From: JBNAVJ01 sp049700455
Lineage (GTDB): Bacteria > Bacteroidota > Ignavibacteria > Tepidaquicellales > Tepidaquicellaceae
NCBI GenBank assembly: GCA_049700455.1
Contig: JBNAVJ010000003.1
Coordinates: forward strand, 1 to 64,000
Direction: 5' to 3'
DNA: 64,000 bases
Shown here: positions 16,971-25,895 of the stretch, in pieces
How positions within the stretch are numbered: position 1 is the first letter of the stretch
Layout of the letters: each line of letters opens with the position of its first letter
Program-made: the position numbers and the translations under genes
The notes under the pieces: generated by a model
Told to the model about the DNA's origin: nothing
Database searches by the model: none
The model's input: only the letters and a program-made list of their open reading frames with translations

Positions 16971-18146
16971 TTAAAAAACTTCTACGTAAACAGCACTTGC
17001 TTCACCACCACCAATACAGAGCGATGCAATTCCTTTCCCTTTACCGGTGCGCTCCATCGCATAGAGTAATGTAGTCAAAATTCTTGCACCACTTGCTCCG
17101 ATAGGATGACCAAGTGCTACTGCACCACCATTAATATTAACCTTATCTGGCTCAAGATTCGCAACTTTGATTACAGAGAGAGCCTGAACGGCGAACGCTT
17201 CGTTTATTTCAAAAAGGTCTATATCTTTGAGATTAACTCCTGCTTTTTTAACAACATTCATTATTGCGTAAGCTGGTGCGGTTGTAAACCATTCTGGTTG
17301 TTGAGCAAATGATGTTTGAGCAATTATTTTTGCTAATGGTTTGATTCCAAGCTCTTCAGCTTTTTCCCGTGACATTAGAACAAGAGCGGCTGCTCCATCA
17401 TTGATTTTTGATGCATTAAAGGCAGTTACAGTTCCATCTTTTTCAAAAGCTGGTTTCAACTGTAAACCTTTTTCAAAATTTGTTTTTTTCGGTTCCTCAT
17501 CCTCATCAACAATTGTTGTTCCTTTCCTGTCTTTAATTTCAACAGGGATTATTTCATCTTTAAAATACCCTTGTTCAATTGCATTCAATGCTTTCTTATA
17601 ACTTGCTATTGCAAATTCGTCTTGTTCACCACGAGAGATTTTAAGTTCCCTTGAACACAGTTCTGCTGCATTTCCCATATGAAAGTTATTGTATACATCC
17701 CACAGACCATCTTTTATCATCCCGTCTATTATAGTTGCATTTCCCATCCGATAACCGACTCGAGCTTTTTCAAGATAATAAGGAACATTACTCATAGATT
17801 CCATTCCTCCTGCAACAATAATATCAGCATCACCAGCTATAATAGCCTGTGCTGCCATCATTACTGCTTTTAAACCGGAACCGCACATCTTATTTATTGT
17901 AGTACATTGAACACTGACAGGTAAGCCAGCAAAAATGGCAGCTTGTCTTGCAGGCGCCTGACCAAGGCCTGCTGGTAATACGCAACCCATAATAACTTCG
18001 TTTATGTCTTCAGGCTTTAAATGTGCCCGCCTTACAGATTCTTTAATTACTATGGCACCAAGTTGTGGCGCAGTTATTGAAGATAAACTCCCAAGATAAC
18101 TCCCAATTGGAGTTCTAACAGCTGATGCTATAACTACTTCTTTCAT
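16971..18146 (-). CDS. Acetyl-CoA C-acetyltransferase (thiolase)
   Basis: The 391-residue protein has the full thiolase set: acyl-accepting Cys88 in KMCGSGLKAV, His347 in GGAVALGHPIGASG and Cys377 in LCIGGGEA. It condenses or cleaves acetoacetyl-CoA or 3-ketoacyl-CoA. With the two downstream genes it provides three steps of C4 acyl-CoA metabolism. It starts 4 bp downstream of the tpiA stop codon, so it is probably co-transcribed with the tpiA-gatB segment. Directionality (degradation or synthesis) cannot be told from the sequence. Confidence 0.95.
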   Translation of the reverse strand: MKEVVIASAVRTPIGSYLGSLSSITAPQLGAIVIKESVRRAHLKPEDINEVIMGCVLPAGLGQAPARQAAIFAGLPVSVQCTTINKMCGSGLKAVMMAAQAIIAGDADIIVAGGMESMSNVPYYLEKARVGYRMGNATIIDGMIKDGLWDVYNNFHMGNAAELCSRELKISRGEQDEFAIASYKKALNAIEQGYFKDEIIPVEIKDRKGTTIVDEDEEPKKTNFEKGLQLKPAFEKDGTVTAFNASKINDGAAALVLMSREKAEELGIKPLAKIIAQTSFAQQPEWFTTAPAYAIMNVVKKAGVNLKDIDLFEINEAFAVQALSVIKVANLEPDKVNINGGAVALGHPIGASGARILTTLLYAMERTGKGKGIASLCIGGGEASAVYVEVF

Positions 18147-18150
18147 TTTT

Positions 18151-18915
18151 TTAGTTTATTATTGATTGAATAATTTTTAAAAAACTTTCTGCTTTCAAGC
18201 TGGCGCCTCCAATTAAGCCCCCATCAATGTTGGGCATTTTAAAAAGATTGTATGAATTGGTCTCATTAACGCTCCCGCCATATAAAATTAATGTCTGATT
18301 AGCAATTTCATCACCATAAAGATTTGAAAGTGAAGTTCTAATCTCTTTGTGCATCTCCTCAGCTTGTTCAGGCGTTGCGGTCTTACCTGTCCCTATTGCC
18401 CAAACTGGTTCATATGCTATTATAACATTTCTCATTGCTTCCTGATTAATTTCTTTCAAACCAAGAGTTACCTGTTCATCAACAACTTTAATGTGGAGAT
18501 TACTTTCTCTTTCGCCGAGTGTTTCACCAACACAAAGAATGACTTTTAAATTATTTTGAAGTACATTTTTTACTTTCAAATTAATTAGATGATTTGTTTC
18601 GTTAAAATATTGTCTTCTCTCACTATGTCCGATAATAACGTATTCACAACCACTATCCTTTAACATTGGGGCAGAAATCTCTCCAGTATAAGCACCAAAG
18701 TCTTTATGAAAAACATTCTGGGCTCCTACTTTTACAACAGAACCTTTTAATAATTCTGAGGCAAGGGGTAAAGATGTAAAAGGAGGACAAATTACAACCT
18801 CTACATTATGAAGTTTGATTTTATTCACACCTTCTTTTATTTCTTGAATTAACAACTTTGAATCCGATAAAGTTTTATTCATTTTCCAATTACCCGCAAT
18901 AAGTTTTTTTCTCAT
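18151..18915 (-). CDS. tpiA: Triosephosphate isomerase
   Basis: The 254-residue protein has family landmarks in the expected order: GNWKMN (Asn9, Lys11), IGHSERR (His97), AYEPVWAIGTG (catalytic Glu169) and LYGGSV near the C-terminus. It interconverts dihydroxyacetone phosphate and glyceraldehyde 3-phosphate in glycolysis and gluconeogenesis. Its start overlaps the gatB stop by 4 bp, so it is translationally coupled to gatB. Confidence 0.97.
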   Translation of the reverse strand: MRKKLIAGNWKMNKTLSDSKLLIQEIKEGVNKIKLHNVEVVICPPFTSLPLASELLKGSVVKVGAQNVFHKDFGAYTGEISAPMLKDSGCEYVIIGHSERRQYFNETNHLINLKVKNVLQNNLKVILCVGETLGERESNLHIKVVDEQVTLGLKEINQEAMRNVIIAYEPVWAIGTGKTATPEQAEEMHKEIRTSLSNLYGDEIANQTLILYGGSVNETNSYNLFKMPNIDGGLIGGASLKAESFLKIIQSIIN

Positions 18916-20372
18916 ATCTCGTCTAATATTTTTTTTAAGAGTTCATTAACAATTTTTGGATTAGCTTTCCCTTTGCTTGAACGCATTACCTGTCCTACTA
19001 AGAATGGGAAAAGTTTTTGTTCGCCTGCCAGATACCTTTCAACTTCTTTTTGATTTTGTGAAATCACTATCCTTATAATGTTTTCAATTTCATCTGTATC
19101 TGAAACCTGTAAAAGATCTTTTTCCTTAATAATATCTTCCGGTGTTTTACTTCCTTTATAGCGAAGAAGTTCAGCAAATATTTCTTTTGCAGCATTTGAG
19201 TTAATCTTACCCGATAAAATCAATTCAGCAATTTTTGCAATGTGTTCAGGCTTGATAGGGAACTCAGTTATAGGAATTTTTTCTTCGTTGAGTACTCTTA
19301 ATACTTCTGTCATTATGAAATTACTGATGCCTTTATATCCTTTTGTCGAGAAGGAAGAAAGATGTTTAGCAGCTTCTTCAAAATAATTGGCAAGTTCCTG
19401 TTCTTCTGTTAATATGCGAGCGTCATATTCTGGGATTCCATATTGAATCTGAAATCTTTGCTGTTTTGCATCTGGAAATTCAGGAAGTGTAATGCGGATT
19501 CGCTCTATCCAGTCTTCATCTACTTTTAAGTAAACGAGGTCAGGTTCCGGGAAATATCTATAATCATGAGCTTCCTCTTTAGAACGTGTGGGGATTGTTT
19601 TTTTATCTTTTGCATTGTATGTCATAGTGGTATAATAAACGCTCCCGCCTTTTTCAATAACTTCTGTCTGACGTTCTATTTCTGCCTGAAGTGCATCATA
19701 GATATTCTTGAAAGAATTAAGGTTTTTAATTTCTGTACGTGTCCCTAACTTTGAGGTACCCTGGAGCCTGATGGAAATGTTAGCATCGCAACGAAGAGAC
19801 CCTTCTTCCATATTCCCGTCACATATTCCAAGATAAATCAGTAACTGTCTAATCTTCTGAACATATAAAACTGCTTCTTCTGGTGAATTCATATCTGGCT
19901 CACTTACTATTTCTATAAGTGGAACTCCACAGCGATTAAAATCTATTATTGTTTCATTATCCGAAAAATCATGAATCGATTTACCTGCATCTTCTTCAAG
20001 GTGTATCCTTGTTATACCAACCTTTTTCTCAATCCCATTTTGTAATTTCAATTGTATGAATCCATCATAACAAAGAGGTGTTTCATACTGGGTAATCTGA
20101 TAACCTTTAGTTAAATCAGGATAGAAGTAATTTTTTCTCGCAAAGATAGAACGTTCACGAATCTTGCAATTTGTTGCAAGTCCCATCTTGATGCCAAAGT
20201 TTACAAGTTCCTCATTTAATACGGGAAGACAACCAGGGTGTCCAAGGCATATTGGACAAACGTTAGAATTTGGAGCCGCTCTGAAAGATGTTGAACAGGA
20301 ACAAAATGCTTTAGATTTTGTTTTCATCTGAGCATGAATTTCAAGTCCAATAACAGGTTGATATTTTTTCAT
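18912..20372 (-). CDS. gatB: Aspartyl/glutamyl-tRNA(Asn/Gln) amidotransferase subunit B
   Basis: The protein has 486 residues from the ATG at 20372, which gives the family N-terminus MKKYQPVIGLEIHAQ. An ATG six codons earlier (20390) is possible. A zinc-binding Cys set (FCSCSTSF followed by CPICLGHPG) and the catalytic core motifs ARKNYFYPDLTKGYQI and EDAGKS are present. The C-terminal YqeY-like tail runs from about residue 340 and contains GQVMRSSKGKANP. It amidates Glu-tRNA(Gln) or Asp-tRNA(Asn) with GatA and GatC, which are not in this window. It precedes tpiA with a 4-bp overlap. Confidence 0.96.
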   Translation of the reverse strand: MKKYQPVIGLEIHAQMKTKSKAFCSCSTSFRAAPNSNVCPICLGHPGCLPVLNEELVNFGIKMGLATNCKIRERSIFARKNYFYPDLTKGYQITQYETPLCYDGFIQLKLQNGIEKKVGITRIHLEEDAGKSIHDFSDNETIIDFNRCGVPLIEIVSEPDMNSPEEAVLYVQKIRQLLIYLGICDGNMEEGSLRCDANISIRLQGTSKLGTRTEIKNLNSFKNIYDALQAEIERQTEVIEKGGSVYYTTMTYNAKDKKTIPTRSKEEAHDYRYFPEPDLVYLKVDEDWIERIRITLPEFPDAKQQRFQIQYGIPEYDARILTEEQELANYFEEAAKHLSSFSTKGYKGISNFIMTEVLRVLNEEKIPITEFPIKPEHIAKIAELILSGKINSNAAKEIFAELLRYKGSKTPEDIIKEKDLLQVSDTDEIENIIRIVISQNQKEVERYLAGEQKLFPFLVGQVMRSSKGKANPKIVNELLKKILDEI

Positions 20373-20395
20373 TATATCATTAGAAAGCATATACT

Positions 20396-21430
20396 TTACA
20401 CCTGGGGTTTCCTTTCATCAAATGAATGGCTTGTAAGTTTTACAAAGGTTGCTTTGGCTTGATATTCTGCAATCGTTCTGGAATTCAGGTAACTCATTGA
20501 TGACTGCAATCCTTCTTTATACTCTTTAATTACTTTAGTAACACTTCCTTTGTATGGAACAAGTGATTCTTCGCCTTCTATATAACTTTTATTGTCCTGT
20601 TTAACAGCAAAAGAGGCACTGCCAACATATTTTTTCCATCTTTGATTGTTATATTTCAAAACTTCGCCGGGGGCCTCTTCTGTCCCTGCCAGCACTCTAC
20701 CAAACATCACAGCATCACAGCCGAGAGCAATTGCTTTACACATTGCGCCTGGATTTGCAATTCCTCCATCAGCTATGATTTTTACATTGCTATTCGTATT
20801 GTTTTTTGCTTCCAGAGCCCTTATAATAGCATCAACCTGTCCAATACCAACTCCTGCTTTGATTGAGGTAGAACACATTGCCCCATTACCTATTCCCACT
20901 CTAATTGCGTCAACTTCAAGTTCTATTAAAAATTCTGTTGTTTGATAACTTGCTACATTGCCAGCAATTATTTTTAGTTCGTAAGATTTAATTTCAGAAG
21001 CAATTCTGTTCAGAAATCTCTCAATCATTTTAGAACCACCATTTGCTACATCAATGCAAAATATTTTTATTCCCAAATCAGCAAGCCGTTTAAGCCTATC
21101 AAGTTCTGTTTGGTGATTAATTCCAATCGCCGCTGCTTTAAATGGGGTATCAAGCAGATTATTCTCAGTGAATTCTGAGATTTGTTCTTCGACAGTGTTA
21201 AATCTATGAATTATTCCGAGACATCCAAGCTCAGAGAGAGTTTTAGCCATTCGCCCTCCACAAACTGTATTCATAGGGGACGCAAGAATTGGTACAGAAA
21301 GTCTCACCCCGAGAAAATCAACCGATGTATTACAGTCTGCACGATGTTCTATGTCAGATATTTGATCAGGTAAAATCGAAATATCATCATAAGTTAATGA
21401 ATAATCTTGAAAAAACGTTTCTTTTGCCAT
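20396..21430 (-). CDS. IMP dehydrogenase / GMP reductase family protein without CBS domains
   Basis: This 344-residue TIM-barrel protein matches the IMPDH/GMPR family: LTYDDISILPD at the N-terminus, PILASPMNTVCGG, the loop GIGNGAMCSTSIKAGVGIGQ with the catalytic Cys, and IIADGGIANPGAMCKAIALGCDAVMFG. The CBS-domain pair usual in GuaB is missing and the length is close to GuaC. The loop differs from the common SxCTTR pattern, so IMP dehydrogenase and GMP reductase cannot be separated confidently. It acts in guanine nucleotide metabolism. The gene ends 5 bp before the longer gatB start and is probably in the same transcript. Confidence 0.85.
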   Translation of the reverse strand: MAKETFFQDYSLTYDDISILPDQISDIEHRADCNTSVDFLGVRLSVPILASPMNTVCGGRMAKTLSELGCLGIIHRFNTVEEQISEFTENNLLDTPFKAAAIGINHQTELDRLKRLADLGIKIFCIDVANGGSKMIERFLNRIASEIKSYELKIIAGNVASYQTTEFLIELEVDAIRVGIGNGAMCSTSIKAGVGIGQVDAIIRALEAKNNTNSNVKIIADGGIANPGAMCKAIALGCDAVMFGRVLAGTEEAPGEVLKYNNQRWKKYVGSASFAVKQDNKSYIEGEESLVPYKGSVTKVIKEYKEGLQSSMSYLNSRTIAEYQAKATFVKLTSHSFDERKPQV

Positions 21431-21505
21431 TTAAAAAAACATTAAAAAGATGCCCGCAAATAACATAAGTTATTTGTAGCATAAAATTTTGTTTTAAAAA
21501 TTATT

Positions 21506-22720
21506 TCAAGAGATAGCTGCTGTTACTTTTTTTGCAGCGTCTTCAAGTGTATCTGCTGGAATAAGATTCAAGCCTGATTCAGCAAGTATCTGACGAGCTT
21601 CTTCAGCGTTGGTGCCCTGTAATCTTACTACAATCGGAATATTAACATTTAAATTTTTGGAAGCTTGAACAACTCCATTTGCAACCCTGTCACATCTTAC
21701 GATGCCCCCAAATATATTTATTAGGATTGCCTTTACATTTTTATCGGACAATATAATCCTAAAACCATTTTCAACAGTTTCCGCTGAAGCAGTGCCCCCA
21801 ACATCAAGAAAATTTGCGGGTTCACCACCAGCAAGTTTTATTAAGTCCATAGTTGCCATAGCAAGTCCGGCACCATTTACCATACACCCTACATTCCCAT
21901 CAAGTTTTATATAATTGAGATTGTATTTTGAGGCTTCAACTTCAAGTGAATCTTCTTCATTCAGGTCTCTTAGTTCTGCATATTCCGGATGTCTGAACAA
22001 AGCGTTGTCATCAAGATTTATTTTAGCATCAAGCGCAAGTATCCTGTCATCATTTGTTATTATCAAAGGATTAATTTCTACAAGAGAAGCATCAAGGTTT
22101 TCATAAGCGCTATATAGAGCAACTATAAACTTTTGAAAGTCTTTAAATGCATTTCCTTCCAATTTAAGTCCATAGGCAAGCTGTCGTGCATGATATGACC
22201 TGATGCCTAACGAAGGTTCTATCCAGACTTTTATAATTTTCTCAGGAGTTTCTGCTGCAACCTTTTCAATCTCAACACCGCCTTCGGTTGATGCCATTAT
22301 TACATTTTTTGAATTGCTTCTATCAAGCAATATTCCAAGATATAATTCTTTTTTATAATCGAGACCTTCTGTTATGAAAAGCGTTTTTACCTCTTTGCCC
22401 TCTTTTCCAGTTTGATGTGTTACGAGTATGTTATTTAAAATTTTGGAAGCATAATCCCTGCCTTTTTCCACATCATCACCTACATATTTTACTCCTCCTT
22501 CAACAACAATTCTGTCCCTGTTTTCCTTATCATACACTATCCCTTTTCCTCTTCCTCCAGCATGAATTTGAGCTTTTACAACAAATTTATTTATCCCTCT
22601 TGATTTAAGAGTTTCGATGGCAGAATCAAAGTCCTCCATCTTTTGTATTGCAATTCCATCCTGAACTGCTACTCCAAATTTCTTTAACAGTTCTTTAGCT
22701 TGATACTCGTGAATTTTCAT
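21506..22720 (-). CDS. sucC: Succinyl-CoA ligase (ADP-forming) subunit beta
   Basis: The 404-residue protein begins with MKIHEYQAKELLKKFGV, the classic SucC start. An ATP-grasp domain follows (KAQIHAGGRGKGIV near residue 50), then the ligase domain with VNGAGLAMATMDLIKLAGGEPANFLDVGG and a NIFGGIVRCDRVANG loop. With SucD it makes succinate and ATP from succinyl-CoA in the TCA cycle. No sucD is next to it, which differs from the common sucCD order. It begins 9 bp after the lipoprotein gene on the same strand. Confidence 0.95.
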   Translation of the reverse strand: MKIHEYQAKELLKKFGVAVQDGIAIQKMEDFDSAIETLKSRGINKFVVKAQIHAGGRGKGIVYDKENRDRIVVEGGVKYVGDDVEKGRDYASKILNNILVTHQTGKEGKEVKTLFITEGLDYKKELYLGILLDRSNSKNVIMASTEGGVEIEKVAAETPEKIIKVWIEPSLGIRSYHARQLAYGLKLEGNAFKDFQKFIVALYSAYENLDASLVEINPLIITNDDRILALDAKINLDDNALFRHPEYAELRDLNEEDSLEVEASKYNLNYIKLDGNVGCMVNGAGLAMATMDLIKLAGGEPANFLDVGGTASAETVENGFRIILSDKNVKAILINIFGGIVRCDRVANGVVQASKNLNVNIPIVVRLQGTNAEEARQILAESGLNLIPADTLEDAAKKVTAAIS

Positions 22721-22729
22721 TTTCTTTTC

Positions 22730-22951
22730 TTATTTTTCTGGTTTTAATTTAATTGATTGTTTTTGTAATGAATCCAGTTTACTTTTAATTGAATCAATTG
22801 TAATGGCATTTAGCGAATCCATCCTGTGCCGAAGTTCCAGCATACTATTATCAATTTCTTGCTTAATCTTTTCATCAATTTTCTCTGTTATTTTATTGCA
22901 ACCAGTCGAGACTGCTAAAACTACCATAATAAAAATCCAGTGTTTCTTCAT
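22730..22951 (-). CDS. Small lipoprotein with a predicted coiled coil
   Basis: The 73-residue protein has a lipobox ending at Cys18 (VSTGC). The mature part (KITEKIDEKIKQEIDN and on) is a charged amphipathic helix likely to form a coiled coil. The start overlaps the pruA stop by 4 bp and the end is 9 bp before sucC, so it is translationally linked to both. Function is unknown; a small structural lipoprotein like Lpp is only an analogy. Confidence 0.7.
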   Translation of the reverse strand: MKKHWIFIMVVLAVSTGCNKITEKIDEKIKQEIDNSMLELRHRMDSLNAITIDSIKSKLDSLQKQSIKLKPEK

Positions 22952-24510
22952 TTTTTATATACTTTCTTTGCTACAACTTTTGCTTGCAGAAAAAGACCAA
23001 GATAATCTCTACCACCTGCTTTTGAATCTGTCCCACTCATATTAAAACCACCAAATGGATGCACGCCTACCAGAGCGCCTGTGCACTTGCGGTTTAAATA
23101 AAGATTACCAACAAAAAACTCCTGTTCTGCCTTTTTAAGTTTCTTCTTGTTTTTAGAATATACTGCTCCTGTTAGACCATATATTGTGTCATTTGCAATT
23201 CGTAATGATTCCTCGAAGTTCTTTGATTTAATAACTGCAAGAACAGGTCCGAATATTTCTTCCTGTGCAATTGTAGCTCGTGGGTCTACATCTTTGATTA
23301 TAGTTGGTTCAATGAAATGCCCATTTCGAGGAAGTTCTTTACCACCACACAAAAGAACTCCGCCTTCTTCTATTCCTTTTTGAATATAACTTAATATCTT
23401 TTCTTTTGAGGAAGCATTAATTACAGGTCCCATAGATGGATTAAGCCTTGCTTCATCGACAGAAAGCGATTTTGCCCTGTTTAGAAGAGCCTCGCAGAAT
23501 TGATCATATATTGTTTCATCTACTATTACACGAGAACAAGCTGAACACTTTTGTCCCTGAAATCCGAAAGCAGAAGTGATAACTCCTGATACTGCTTCAT
23601 CAAAATTATACAATTCTTTGTCAATAATAATTGCATCTTTTCCACCCATCTCAGCAATTACTCGTTTAATCCATATTTGTGATGGTTGCTTTTTGGCAGC
23701 AAGCTCATTTATTCTCAACCCAACTTCCATTGAGCCTGTAAAAGCAATAAATCTTGTCAGATGGTGTTGTACAAGAACATCTCCAATACTTCCACCTCCA
23801 CCTGTAACAAAATTAAGTACACCATCAGGTAATTCAATTTCTCTCATTAACTCTACGAACATTTGGGCTATAGCAGGAGCGTCACTTGATGGTTTTAATA
23901 CTATTGTGTTACCTGTTACAATTGCAGCAGTTGACATACCTACAAGAATTGCAAGAGGGAAGTTCCACGGTGGTATGATAACCCCAACCCCAAGTGGTAG
24001 ATAAAAAAGTTCATTCTTTTCACCTTTGATTCTTGTCAGGGGCTGTTCCCCAGCGTATCTTAACATTTCTCTGGCATAAAACTCCATAAAGTCTATTGCT
24101 TCGGCTGTATCTGCATCTGCCTCTACCCAGTTTTTCCCAACTTCATAAACCATCATTGCAGAAAAGAGATGTTTCCGTTTCCGCATCAACTTTGCTGCTT
24201 TCAAGAGGTACTCTGCTCTTTTTTTAGGAGAGATTGCTTTCCATTCATTAAATTTTTCATATGCCTTTTCCACTGCTTTTAATGCAAAATCAACATTTGC
24301 TCTCTGAAATGTTCCAACAATCTCTTCGGGATTTGAAGGGTTGTAAGATTTAAGTTTTTCCTCAGTGTAAATTTCTTCTCCTCCAATGAAAAGAGGGTAT
24401 TCCTGTGTGAATCTTTCTCTAACTTCTTCCAGAGCATCTTCAAATGCTCGTTTGTTTTTTTCGTTTGAAAAATCTGTTAGTGCTTCATTTTTGAATTTTG
24501 GAAGTTTCAT
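22948..24510 (-). CDS. pruA: 1-pyrroline-5-carboxylate (L-glutamate gamma-semialdehyde) dehydrogenase
   Basis: This 520-residue aldehyde dehydrogenase has the single-domain P5C dehydrogenase length. Key motifs are VIIPPWNFPLAILVGM near residue 180, the catalytic Glu region IAEMGGKDAII, the nucleophile Cys in FGFQGQKCSACSR and EEIFGPVLAVIKS. It oxidises glutamate semialdehyde to glutamate with NAD+, the second step of proline breakdown. No proline dehydrogenase gene lies in the window. It overlaps the small lipoprotein gene downstream and starts 11 bp after the serine hydrolase gene. Confidence 0.93.
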   Translation of the reverse strand: MKLPKFKNEALTDFSNEKNKRAFEDALEEVRERFTQEYPLFIGGEEIYTEEKLKSYNPSNPEEIVGTFQRANVDFALKAVEKAYEKFNEWKAISPKKRAEYLLKAAKLMRKRKHLFSAMMVYEVGKNWVEADADTAEAIDFMEFYAREMLRYAGEQPLTRIKGEKNELFYLPLGVGVIIPPWNFPLAILVGMSTAAIVTGNTIVLKPSSDAPAIAQMFVELMREIELPDGVLNFVTGGGGSIGDVLVQHHLTRFIAFTGSMEVGLRINELAAKKQPSQIWIKRVIAEMGGKDAIIIDKELYNFDEAVSGVITSAFGFQGQKCSACSRVIVDETIYDQFCEALLNRAKSLSVDEARLNPSMGPVINASSKEKILSYIQKGIEEGGVLLCGGKELPRNGHFIEPTIIKDVDPRATIAQEEIFGPVLAVIKSKNFEESLRIANDTIYGLTGAVYSKNKKKLKKAEQEFFVGNLYLNRKCTGALVGVHPFGGFNMSGTDSKAGGRDYLGLFLQAKVVAKKVYKK

Positions 24511-24521
24511 ATTTGGTTTAT

Positions 24522-25679
24522 TTAGTTTTTGGAAACTTTTGTTATCGCTTCTACTATTGTATTATGCAGCTCCGGTCTAATGTCCATTATGCGATTATTG
24601 TTTCGTGTTGGATAAACCCTGTTTGTAAGAAAGATAATAATCAAATTTTTATCTCTATCACACCAGATGCTGGTTCCGGTAAATCCTGTATGCCCGAAGG
24701 AATTATCCGAAAAAAGTTCTCCACAAGGAGATCTATGTTTTGTAGGAGCGGGCTTTGTATCCCAACCCAGTGCCCGTGTGTTTGAATATGACTCATCATA
24801 ACGATGAGTAAAGGTGTTAACTGTTTCTTCCCTTAAATAAGTAACATCTGTATCGATAATTTTTCCCCTATTAAGCATCATTCTCATAAACTTATAAAGG
24901 TCTGGAGCATTAGAGAAAAGACCTGCATTTCCTGCAACTCCTCCAAGAAATGAAGCTGATTCATCGTGTACTTCTCCTTGAAGTAATCTATTCCTCCAGT
25001 ATGAATCAAATTCTGTTGGGGCAATAAATTCTTTCAAATCACTATTAGGATTAAAAATAGTGTAATACATATTTAAGGGCTGAAAGATATCTCGTTTACA
25101 GTATTCATCAAGTGGCAACCCTGAAACTTTTTCTACTATCATCCCGAGCAATATAGCATTCAGGTCACTATAAAGAAACTTAGTCCCAGTTTCATAGACA
25201 GGAGTGGAGTGGAAAATTGCATCTATAGCCTGTTCACGTGTTGAATACAATTGATAAAATTTTATCAAATCTTGTAAGCCAGAATTATGTAAGAGTAAAT
25301 TTCGTATTGTAATTTTTTCTTTGCCGTTGTTATTGAATTCAGGGAGGTATGTTACTACCTTATCATCAAGGGAAAGTTTATTCTCTTCGTAGAGCTTCAT
25401 AATTGCAGTGGTTGTAGCCACAACTTTTGTCAGTGATGCCAGGTCATAGATGGTATAAATGGAGGTTGGCTTTGAATCAGGATCATAAGTATATTTGCCA
25501 TAAGCCTTTGCATAAATTACATCATACTGATTACCTATAATCAGAGTTGCACCGGGAAAGGCTTTATCTTCAATTGCCTGATTAATTTTCCGGTCCACAT
25601 TGGTAAAATCATAACCGTAAACAGCAGTAAACATTAGACTGATTAACGGTATTACTACACAAGCCAGTTTTTTCACCAT
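24522..25679 (-). CDS. Beta-lactamase-fold serine hydrolase (class C/esterase family), secreted
   Basis: The 385-residue protein has a signal peptide (about 1-22). The serine hydrolase motifs are SxxK in YDLASLTKVVA (about residues 82-88), a Tyr motif YSDLNAI and a C-terminal HTGFTG in place of KTG. The family contains class C beta-lactamases, D-aminopeptidases and family VIII esterases; the YSD motif leans to esterase-like members. The substrate is unknown and resistance should not be inferred. It is the first gene of the long minus-strand metabolic run, directly behind a strong -10 box. Confidence 0.85.
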   Translation of the reverse strand: MVKKLACVVIPLISLMFTAVYGYDFTNVDRKINQAIEDKAFPGATLIIGNQYDVIYAKAYGKYTYDPDSKPTSIYTIYDLASLTKVVATTTAIMKLYEENKLSLDDKVVTYLPEFNNNGKEKITIRNLLLHNSGLQDLIKFYQLYSTREQAIDAIFHSTPVYETGTKFLYSDLNAILLGMIVEKVSGLPLDEYCKRDIFQPLNMYYTIFNPNSDLKEFIAPTEFDSYWRNRLLQGEVHDESASFLGGVAGNAGLFSNAPDLYKFMRMMLNRGKIIDTDVTYLREETVNTFTHRYDESYSNTRALGWDTKPAPTKHRSPCGELFSDNSFGHTGFTGTSIWCDRDKNLIIIFLTNRVYPTRNNNRIMDIRPELHNTIVEAITKVSKN

Positions 25680-25687
25680 AACTATAG

Positions 25688-25716
25688 AATATATCCAAAT
25701 TTAAAAATTACTTCAA
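25688..25716 (-). promoter_or_regulatory. Predicted promoter of the serine hydrolase-pruA-sucC run
   Basis: On the minus strand TTGAAG (25716-25711), a 17-bp spacer and TATATT (25693-25688) precede the ATG at 25679. Only 8 nt separate the -10 box from the start codon, so the leader would be 0-3 nt and no ribosome binding site can fit. Confidence 0.5.
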
Positions 25717-25895
25717 TTTATAAATCTCTCGCAGATTAATAATAAGTTAATCTTAGAATTTTTGAGGTTTTAAAACTTTAATTACTGATCTATATAGTTT
25801 AAAGAGAGGGTTCAGCAATGAGGTTCGGATATTCTTTATTCTAATGGTAAGTATAAGTTTATTTTCATTTCCTGTAATTTTTTTTATCTTTACTT

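Noticed and set aside
24522..25679. Antibiotic-resistance beta-lactamase
   Set aside because: The motifs fit the broad serine hydrolase family with HTG and YSD variants; esterase or peptidase activity is at least as likely.
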